Assembly (NCBI GenBank): GCA_964424205.1
Contig: CAYRIF010000096.1
Coordinates: 1-12,132, forward strand
From: CAYRIF01 sp964424205
GTDB taxonomy: Bacteria > Bacteroidota > Bacteroidia > Cytophagales > Cyclobacteriaceae
Direction of reading: 5' to 3'
Length of the DNA stretch: 12,132 nucleotides
The position numbers were made by a program, and so were the translations under genes. Shown here in pieces: positions 1-6,136 of this stretch (within the stretch, counting starts at the first letter, position 1; every line of letters begins with the position of its first letter). The notes under the pieces are model-generated. The model saw only the letters and a list, made by a program, of their open reading frames with translations. It did not search any database and was not told the origin of the DNA.

Positions 1-260
1 CCCATCGCAGGCTTTCCTTCTTTATTTTCCATCATCATATTTTTCATGCCCTTATCATTCATCATCATCATATGCATTTTATTACGCATGCCGTCATCAT
101 CCATCATCTTATGCATCATTTTTCCTTTCAATTCCGGATTTTTCTTCATATTTTCCATCATGGACTTTTTCATGTCTGCATGTTCCATTTTGGAATTTTG
201 ACTAAAAGCGTTTAGACTTACTAAACTTACTACTGCTACTACTAATATTATCTTTTTCAT
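1..260 (-). CDS. Met-rich exported small protein, likely copper-binding (partial, C-terminus off window)
   Basis: The frame opens at ATG (258-260) and runs off the left edge after 86 codons. Residues 1-20 form a signal peptide (MKKIILVVAVVSLVSLNAFS, then QNSK), so the product is exported to the periplasm or cell surface. The rest is extremely rich in Met, Lys, Asp and Asn, with clusters such as KSMMENM, KMMHKMMDDDGM and MHMMMM, and contains almost no hydrophobic core. Such Met clusters are thioether ligands for Cu(I)/Ag(I) in other copper proteins, so a metal buffer or chaperone role is inferred from composition and from its place after the copper efflux genes. It is preceded by a 40-residue membrane protein gene and a weak hairpin. 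I do not recognise a named domain; the end is unseen. Confidence 0.8.
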   Translation of the reverse strand, partial: MKKIILVVAVVSLVSLNAFSQNSKMEHADMKKSMMENMKKNPELKGKMMHKMMDDDGMRNKMHMMMMNDKGMKNMMMENKEGKPAM

Positions 261-316
261 GATTTTTGTAATTTATGGTTATTGAATTTTATTTTTATTA
301 TATTTATTCTTAAAAT

Positions 317-338
317 AGGATGTTTCGTTGTGCATCCT
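317..338 (-). terminator. Weak hairpin, possible terminator between the 40-aa gene and the Met-rich gene
   Basis: A six-base inverted repeat (aggatg at 317-322, catcct at 333-338) with a ten-base loop. On the minus strand it is followed by ATTTTAAG, a poor T-tract. It could be a partial terminator between the two small genes or mere chance; the stem is short. Confidence 0.25.
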
Positions 339-369
339 CATTGACCTCTAAGTATTCATTTTTCTTACA

Positions 370-492
370 TTACTGGGTTAGTGATACGACTATAAATCCA
401 GCGACTAGAGATATTAATATCAATAGGATTATTCCGTGATACACCTTCCTTGCTAGTGATGGTTTTTCATCTTGTTGGCAACATTTTTTCAT
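370..492 (-). CDS. 40-residue Cys-Cys single-span membrane protein
   Basis: A short complete frame starts at ATG (490-492) and stops at TAA (370-372). The product begins MKKCCQQDEK, followed by a basic stretch (ARKVYHG), then one hydrophobic segment at about residues 20-37 (IILLILISLVAGFIVVSL), ending in TQ. This predicts a single-span inner-membrane peptide with an adjacent Cys pair next to the lysines at the N-terminus, most likely cytoplasmic. I recall similar tiny Cys-Cys plus one-helix proteins next to metal efflux genes of Bacteroidota, but their function is not known to me. It lies 74 bp after the HMA-AraC regulator, in the same direction. The Cys pair might bind metal or modulate the pump; this is inference. 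Clean composition (charged head, hydrophobic helix) argues against a chance frame. Confidence 0.7.
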   Translation of the reverse strand: MKKCCQQDEKPSLARKVYHGIILLILISLVAGFIVVSLTQ

Positions 493-566
493 TGTATTTA
501 TTGCTTTGCCTTTACATAAAATTGCACTTTATATTTTTGAAATATCTACAATATTTTGATTATTTT

Positions 567-1145
567 CTATAAAATTTTATCTAACGATACCCTATTCCAA
601 GCAGACATTTTTTTGTATTCGCTCATGCTCATACCTATTGTTTGCCTGAACTGATTTGATAAATGATTCACACTACTATATCCCAAATCATAAGCTATTT
701 CTGAAAAATTATTCTCAGCATCTTGAATGAGTTCTTTGGTTTTTTCTATTTTAAGATGAATGAAGTATTTTTCAATGGTGACTCCCAAGACCCTGGAAAA
801 AAGTTTGCTTAAACTTGAATACTCTTTTCCTAGTTTTTCTGATAGCAACTGAGAGATATTGATTTTTATAATTATTGGTAACTCTTCTACGAGTTGGATT
901 AGTGTAATCTTTATTTTTTCTATTAATTTGGATTCTTCATCGTTTAACAATTGCAAATCATTTTTAATCAGCATATCTATGATGGACTCATCAGTGATAA
1001 TAGTATCGGTAGGATATTTGATGATGGCTTTTCCTAGTTCTACTGATACTGTTTCAGCGCCTAAATGATGCAACTCAATTTTAACCACTCTGATGCACCT
1101 TCGGCACACCATTCCTTTGATATGTAATTCTCGTGTTATGAACAT
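567..1145 (-). CDS. HMA-AraC fusion: metal-binding domain plus AraC-type transcriptional regulator
   Basis: 192 residues. Residues about 3-68 match the heavy-metal-associated (HMA/CopZ-like) fold, with the metal loop GMVCRRC (C14, C17) followed by the usual beta-alpha-beta pattern (ETVSVELGKAII). Residues about 90-183 form an AraC/XylS DNA-binding domain: a first helix-turn-helix near 96-117 and a second, with the conserved core SEIAYDLGYSSVNHLSNQFR, near 148-167. The cupin-like sensor arm of classical AraC proteins is absent; the HMA domain takes its place. The simplest reading is a one-component cytoplasmic Cu(I)/Ag(I) sensor that regulates the adjacent efflux operon; this is inference. It begins 50 bp after the multicopper oxidase stop and is probably the last large gene of the same transcript. 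The family is common in Bacteroidota metal loci as I recall, but I know no characterised member. Confidence 0.9.
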   Translation of the reverse strand: MFITRELHIKGMVCRRCIRVVKIELHHLGAETVSVELGKAIIKYPTDTIITDESIIDMLIKNDLQLLNDEESKLIEKIKITLIQLVEELPIIIKINISQLLSEKLGKEYSSLSKLFSRVLGVTIEKYFIHLKIEKTKELIQDAENNFSEIAYDLGYSSVNHLSNQFRQTIGMSMSEYKKMSAWNRVSLDKIL

Positions 1146-1195
1146 GATTCTGATGTTTTGGTTATGTCAAATAGTTAAGTTCCAAGATTTATTTT

Positions 1196-2959
1196 TCATT
1201 GTACTAATATTTTTTTCGTTACTTCTTCACCATTGATTCTCATGTTTAGAAAAAATATCCCACTCAGCAAGCCTGTAATTCTGATTTCATTTTTACCTGA
1301 ACTTATCTTAGCATCTCTTACAATTCTACCTAATCGGTCATATATTTGTATGTCTTCGGTGGTTAGATTACCCTTTATCTGTATATTCACATAATCAGTT
1401 ACTGGATTGGGATAAATATTTATCAAATCATTAGTATTGAATTTCTCCTCTATCGACAAAGGCGCATCACCTACTACAAACTGTCCCATCATTCCGCCAT
1501 CTTCATGAGGAAGCATGTGGCAGTGATACATGTAAGGTACCGCTGTATTTGAAAAGTCCTCGAATTTTGCAATGAACCTTACGGTTTCCTGTGCTTTGAC
1601 AAGCACCACATCTTTGCGTCCACGTTCATTGATAGGTGGAGTGTTGCCATTTCTTGTGAGAATATAGAACTGAACATCATGAATGTGAAATGGGTGGGCA
1701 ATTGCTGACTGATTGGTGAGTTCCCATATTTCTGTATTGTTGATTTTGATCGTATAATCAATAACGTTTTCGTTGAAGGAACGATTATTTATTAAAAATT
1801 CACCATTCAACTGATTCATGCCAGTTGATACAGGAGAAAAGGTTAGTGCCCTTGTGACATTAGCGGTATTCTCTTCTATTGGGGTCACATTTACCAGTGT
1901 GGTTGGGATGGTAGTGATGGCTTCCGAGGCTTCATTAATAATATTAAACTGAAGAATATTGAAATCAGCTCCGTTGAGTGCATTTGGATTATACCCATCT
2001 AAAGTCATCCCAGCACCCATTCCTGGGTTGGTTGCACCATAGATGCCGTTTGGTAGTTCGGATGCAAAACTTCGTAAATAAACAGTCTGTCCACTCATCC
2101 CAGCAAAGTCAATTAATATTTCAGCCCTTTCCCCTGGGGCAAGCATCAGCCTCGTCGTTTCATTGGGAGTATTTAACAATCCTCCATCGGAAGCGATTTG
2201 GTAGAAAGATTGGTTATTTGTTAATCCAATGTTAAATATCCGCTGTGAAGACCCATTTAAAATTCTATAGCGTATAACTTGTGCCGGAACTTTAAGAAAC
2301 GGATTGATGGTAGCATTTACCATTATAATATCATCGGCATTAGACGGAACAACGATTTCGTAGTTGCTATCAAAATCTTTTGTTTGAATGACTAATGGAA
2401 AATCATCAACTCCATATTTTCTGGGTAATGTGAGACCAGATTCTTCAGCATCTCTTACGATAATCATCCCTGCTATTCCTTTGGAAACATGTTTGTTAGT
2501 GAAACGATGTAGATGAGGGTGATACCAGTAGGTGGCTGCCTTGTCTAGGATAGTGAAACTAGGATTCCAAGTGGTGTTAGGTGGAATAGGGGTATGCGGA
2601 CCTCCATCATTTTCAGGCGCCACATGGAGTCCATGCCAGTGGATAGTGCTGGTGTCAGCAAGTTGGTTATTGACACTAAAATTTACAAAGTCTCCTTGGT
2701 TCAGCAAAAGTGTAGGACCAAGGATATTGCCATTGGCACCCATGGTCGTAGTATTCTGTCCTTCATAAAATTGGTATATCCCATTCTGAAGTGTTAAATC
2801 GATGGTTGTTCCACTTAAAGTATCAGGAATTAAAAGCGCATTTTGGCCTTTTAATTTGCTAGGGAATACTAAAATAACTAATATTATAAGCGTGGATATA
2901 CCCACTTCTTTTATTTTTTGATACACTTTAACTTTCTTTAATAATTTCATATTTTCCAT
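1196..2959 (-). CDS. Multicopper oxidase (CueO/CotA type) with T9SS C-terminal sorting domain
   Basis: 587 residues. After a basic N-terminus there is a hydrophobic segment (about 20-33) and a likely Sec cleavage near KLKGQ (35-39). Three cupredoxin regions carry all four copper motifs: HWHGLH (107-112), YHPHLH (146-151), HPFHIH (422-427) and HCHMLPHEDGGMM (479-491). Type 1 ligands are H422, C480, H485 and probably axial M490; the other His residues build the type 2/3 trinuclear cluster. Such enzymes couple oxidation of Cu(I) or other substrates to reduction of O2 to water. Residues about 505-587 (INIYPNPVTD, ending TKKILVQ) are a type A T9SS sorting domain, so the enzyme should be exported across the outer membrane and be cell-surface or secreted. 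It lacks the long Met-rich insert of E. coli CueO; only a short NPGMGAGM stretch (311-318) is present. The start could also be M4; M1 lies 10 bp after the cusB stop, pointing to one operon. Confidence 0.95.
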   Translation of the reverse strand: MENMKLLKKVKVYQKIKEVGISTLIILVILVFPSKLKGQNALLIPDTLSGTTIDLTLQNGIYQFYEGQNTTTMGANGNILGPTLLLNQGDFVNFSVNNQLADTSTIHWHGLHVAPENDGGPHTPIPPNTTWNPSFTILDKAATYWYHPHLHRFTNKHVSKGIAGMIIVRDAEESGLTLPRKYGVDDFPLVIQTKDFDSNYEIVVPSNADDIIMVNATINPFLKVPAQVIRYRILNGSSQRIFNIGLTNNQSFYQIASDGGLLNTPNETTRLMLAPGERAEILIDFAGMSGQTVYLRSFASELPNGIYGATNPGMGAGMTLDGYNPNALNGADFNILQFNIINEASEAITTIPTTLVNVTPIEENTANVTRALTFSPVSTGMNQLNGEFLINNRSFNENVIDYTIKINNTEIWELTNQSAIAHPFHIHDVQFYILTRNGNTPPINERGRKDVVLVKAQETVRFIAKFEDFSNTAVPYMYHCHMLPHEDGGMMGQFVVGDAPLSIEEKFNTNDLINIYPNPVTDYVNIQIKGNLTTEDIQIYDRLGRIVRDAKISSGKNEIRITGLLSGIFFLNMRINGEEVTKKILVQ

Positions 2960-2969
2960 TTTATTTTAT

Positions 2970-4796
2970 TTATTTAATTTCTTCTTTTACTTCACCACAA
3001 GAGGGCATTGCTTTTCCGAAAAAAGGATTTTTAATTTCTTTATCGTAACTCAACCAAAAACCACCATTATTATTATCTGCCATTGGGCAAAAGTCCAGGT
3101 ATAATGATTGCTTGTTTTCTGTCGCTATGCCCAAGGTCTTTATCGCATCTGATAGGTTTTTTCCTAATACTAAAAAGGCTTCTCTTTGCAGTCCTATCTC
3201 TTTAGAATTTTGAATTTTAGCAACAGCAGCTTTCATAGGGTTAAGCGATTGCATCCACACATTGTGTGCATCACCTAATAGTAGTAACATGTCAACATTA
3301 TCCAATGATCTTTTTACTTGTTGTGCTTCTCTTTGGGCAAGGTTCGCATTATCATCTGTTAAAGCGTCTTTTAGTTTGATGTAGGTGGCGACCACTTGCC
3401 CTAGCTGTTTTTTAAACTTAGTATCAATGTTGGATTTGTCAATCATGATCATGTTACTCATGTCATCACTTTTTTTAGTTGACACATCGTTTTTGTCTTT
3501 ATCTCCTCCCATGTTCATTCCAGCATGACCGCCAGTACTTACTTTGCCACCTTCAGGGTTCATCATGCTTTTTTGTCCCATGAGTTGTGCGGAAGCATCA
3601 ATCCTAAACACCCCATTCGTAGCGACAATTTCATTTGCGGCTAATCCATTTTTTACGACGTAAAAATCACCTAGATCTTCCCCCAAAATAATTTCTCGAT
3701 AGACAAATGAAATGGTTTTATCATGCGGTACTTTTACATAAACCACTGCTCGTTTTCCTGTCCATAATACGGCTGACTTAGGTACGACCAATGTATTTTT
3801 AACATCGCTTAACGTTGCTTTTAGTATACCAGTAGCATACATTTCGGGTAGTAATTTTTTAGCCGTATTATTCACCTCTACCCTTACTTTAGCGACTCTT
3901 GTGGTAGGGGAAACAAATGGGTCAACATAAGTAACTTTCCCTTTAAATTTCGTTCCGGGTAATGCTTGAATGCTAAAATCAACTTGATCACCAATGTGAA
4001 CCCTTGGAATGTCAGTTTCATAGGCTTCAAACATGACCCAAACGGAGTTTAGATTTGCAATATCAAATAAATTAGCTCCTGCCATCACATGATCCCCTAA
4101 TGCTACATTTCTTTTCATAACATAGCCAGAGTAGTCTGAATAGATATCCATTTGCTCCTGAACCTTACCTGATTTTTCTATGGCATCAATTTGTTTATTA
4201 GATAGTTTCCATAATTTCAATTTGTTACGTGAGGCGGTGTACAATTGCGGATAGATATCTCTTGACCGAATGGCCTCGAATAATTCCTTTTGTGCAGAGA
4301 TTAAGTCTGGAGAATAAATGCGAACAATTCGCTGTCCTCTCGACACTTTTTCTCCTGTAAAATTAATATATAGCCGTTCGATCCTGCCAGGAATATGTGA
4401 TACTTGTGCGTACAATCTCCTTTCATCAGGTTTCACCCTGCCTAGTAGTCGAACCTCTTTGTGGGCATTGGATTTTCCTACTACTGAGGTTTGAATATTT
4501 GCCAATTGTATCGCTTCGGGAGTCATTATAATTTCATTTGAGGCGATCTTTTCTTCACTTCCGTTAGCACCTTCTAATGGAATTAATTCCATGCCACAAA
4601 TAGGGCAATTACCAGGTTTATCCATTTTTATTTGTGGGTGCATGGAGCAAGTCCAAATTCCTGTTTCTTTATTTTGCACGTAATTGTGTGCCGCTTCGTT
4701 TTGGGAAGAAGTTGAGCCTCTGGAAAACATATTTCCAAGAATGATTCCTAAAATTAGTATGCCGACTCCGATGATATAATTTTTATATTTTTTCAT
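2970..4796 (-). CDS. cusB: CusB-type periplasmic adaptor with N-terminal heavy-metal-binding domain and C-terminal DUF3347
   Basis: 608 residues, far longer than E. coli CusB (about 400). A membrane anchor lies at about 8-24. Residues 48-73 are the heavy-metal-binding domain found on many CusB proteins: WTCSMHPQI then PGNCPICGMELIP, with C50, H53, C64, C67 and M69 as candidate ligands. Residues about 90-405 are the membrane-fusion (HlyD-like) body: barrel-sandwich halves (ISHIPGRIERL-type region near 132-160; SGYVMKRNVALGDHV at 223-237) around a helical hairpin, then a beta-barrel and membrane-proximal domain. A His/Met/Gly linker (GGHAGMNMGG at 422-431; DDMSNMIMI at 444-452) leads to a DUF3347 domain (about 455-602) with conserved CPM (570-572) and MPSCGEV (597-603). 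The protein should bridge CusA and the outer-membrane channel and deliver Cu(I)/Ag(I) to the pump. It is separated from the TolC gene by a palindromic element. Confidence 0.95.
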   Translation of the reverse strand: MKKYKNYIIGVGILILGIILGNMFSRGSTSSQNEAAHNYVQNKETGIWTCSMHPQIKMDKPGNCPICGMELIPLEGANGSEEKIASNEIIMTPEAIQLANIQTSVVGKSNAHKEVRLLGRVKPDERRLYAQVSHIPGRIERLYINFTGEKVSRGQRIVRIYSPDLISAQKELFEAIRSRDIYPQLYTASRNKLKLWKLSNKQIDAIEKSGKVQEQMDIYSDYSGYVMKRNVALGDHVMAGANLFDIANLNSVWVMFEAYETDIPRVHIGDQVDFSIQALPGTKFKGKVTYVDPFVSPTTRVAKVRVEVNNTAKKLLPEMYATGILKATLSDVKNTLVVPKSAVLWTGKRAVVYVKVPHDKTISFVYREIILGEDLGDFYVVKNGLAANEIVATNGVFRIDASAQLMGQKSMMNPEGGKVSTGGHAGMNMGGDKDKNDVSTKKSDDMSNMIMIDKSNIDTKFKKQLGQVVATYIKLKDALTDDNANLAQREAQQVKRSLDNVDMLLLLGDAHNVWMQSLNPMKAAVAKIQNSKEIGLQREAFLVLGKNLSDAIKTLGIATENKQSLYLDFCPMADNNNGGFWLSYDKEIKNPFFGKAMPSCGEVKEEIK

Positions 4797-4812
4797 TTTT
4801 ATGTTACTTTTT

Positions 4813-4875
4813 AGACCTAACAGGTTTTTACACCTACACCAAGGCTACGGTGTACAAGGAAAACCCGTTAGGTCT
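4813..4875. repeat. 63-bp palindromic (REP-like) element between the TolC-type gene and cusB
   Basis: Outer arms agacctaac (4813-4821) and gttaggtct (4867-4875) pair perfectly; after one mismatch (4822/4866) ggtttt (4823-4828) pairs with aaaacc (4860-4865). Inside, tacacc occurs twice in tandem (4829-4840) and either copy can pair with ggtgta (4849-4854), giving two alternative inner stems. Neither strand shows a clear T-tract straight after the hairpin, so it is not an ordinary intrinsic terminator. It ends 17 bases before the cusB start codon. I recall agacctaacaggtttt-type palindromes as dispersed intergenic repeats in Bacteroidota, but cannot check copy number. In RNA it would form a stable hairpin that could stabilise mRNA or tune translation between the two genes. 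Confidence 0.8.
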
Positions 4876-4884
4876 CATGTTAAG

Positions 4885-6126
4885 TTATTTTCCTAATAAA
4901 TAATTAATAAATGCAATGGCAGCATTTTTATCTGTTAATGCCTTCTGATAGGCTAATTTATATTTTAATAATTGACGTTCTATGCGTAATACTTCTTCAA
5001 AGTCTTTGGAATCTGTAGCGTAGGATGTCATCAAAACGTCTAACACTTTTTTAGCAATTTCCGATTGTTTTTTATTCAGTAATATTCGCCTATTGGCATC
5101 ACTGAAATTTTTGTATGCATTTTCATAAATTGTATTCAAGATATTTTTTTTATCTTCTTTTCGCGAGGTCTCTGCTTCATGGAAGTATTGTGCTTCCTTA
5201 ATCATTGCCCGATATTTTTTTCTAAAAAGAGGAATTTTAATGCCAATCGATGGAAATAGGATAGCGTCTTTGCCATTATTAGAAAATGTGGATCCTGAAT
5301 TCTTACTGACAATGGTATAGCCTAACCCAACATTGAATTTGGGTAAACCTTCCTTTTTTGCGACCACTTCTTGATTTAAAAAAGCATTTAATTTATGGTC
5401 AATACTTTTTAATTGGTGATTCGCATTGTAAATGGCTTCTAGTATTCCTTGCTTGTCTAATGACAGCGCATCTTGCCATAAAGTATCTGGCACATTAATC
5501 GGTTTAGAAACATTCCGGCTTAACAAGTTATTGAAATTTACTTGTTGCGCCTCCTTGGTATCTAGCAATAGCGCCAATTGATTTTCTAAATCGTTTAGCT
5601 CAAGCTCAACTCTCAACTCGTCCACAATCGAAGCTTTCCCTGCTTCAATTTTCACCAGGGAAAGTCTCTTGAATACTCGAAGAATTTCCATATTACGCTG
5701 CGTAATTTCTATTGCCTTTTCAACGAAATAATAGTTGTAGTAAGTGGCTTTAACTTCAAACAGTAAATTGGATTTTTTGTTTTCAAACTGCTCAAATTTT
5801 GCTTTTGCCATTTCAGTAGCTACATCTTTTTTGGCAGTTAACAAACCAAACCAAGGAAAGCTTTGCGCCAAGCTAAATTTCCAGTTTTGTGGCCCTACAC
5901 GCGTCTCCACGGGCTGCGCAAAATAAGCGAAAGCAAATTGTGGATCTGGCAAAGTACCTACTTGCGGTACTTTTTCCATGGCTGCCATATAATTCGTAAA
6001 ACTGGCTTTTAACCCCGGGTTATTCTCAGTGGCTAACTGTAAATAATTAGCTAATTTATCCTGAGCAACGCTGCTGATGCTAACAATCAATAGCCCAACT
6101 AGCATCAGTGTTTTATATATTTTCAT
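4885..6126 (-). CDS. TolC-family outer-membrane efflux channel (CusC/CzcC-like)
   Basis: 413 residues. A signal peptide occupies about 1-21 (MKIYKTLMLVGLLIVSISSVA, cut before QDKLA); there is no lipobox Cys, unlike E. coli CusC, which is a lipoprotein. The mature part shows the two-fold outer-membrane efflux protein layout: a first half (about 25-215) with ENNPGLKASFTNYMAA, DPQFAFAYF and FPWFGLL, and a second half (about 225-410) with LPKFNVGLGYTIVS, FPSIGIKIPLF and long heptad-rich helices (ANRRILLNKKQSEIAKKVL, LRIERQLLKYKLAYQKAL). These features are those of the trimeric channel-tunnel that completes tripartite RND pumps. The gene begins 10 bp after the CusA stop and precedes cusB, so it is the channel for this pump. 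The product should sit in the outer membrane and reach into the periplasm. CusC versus CzcC cannot be told from the channel alone. Confidence 0.92.
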   Translation of the reverse strand: MKIYKTLMLVGLLIVSISSVAQDKLANYLQLATENNPGLKASFTNYMAAMEKVPQVGTLPDPQFAFAYFAQPVETRVGPQNWKFSLAQSFPWFGLLTAKKDVATEMAKAKFEQFENKKSNLLFEVKATYYNYYFVEKAIEITQRNMEILRVFKRLSLVKIEAGKASIVDELRVELELNDLENQLALLLDTKEAQQVNFNNLLSRNVSKPINVPDTLWQDALSLDKQGILEAIYNANHQLKSIDHKLNAFLNQEVVAKKEGLPKFNVGLGYTIVSKNSGSTFSNNGKDAILFPSIGIKIPLFRKKYRAMIKEAQYFHEAETSRKEDKKNILNTIYENAYKNFSDANRRILLNKKQSEIAKKVLDVLMTSYATDSKDFEEVLRIERQLLKYKLAYQKALTDKNAAIAFINYLLGK

Positions 6127-6136
6127 TTCTGCTTGA

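Noticed and set aside
4813..4875. Intrinsic terminator between the TolC-type gene and cusB
   Set aside because: The hairpin is strong but on the minus strand it is followed by AAAAAG and not by a T-tract, so a repeat or RNA-stability element is a better reading.
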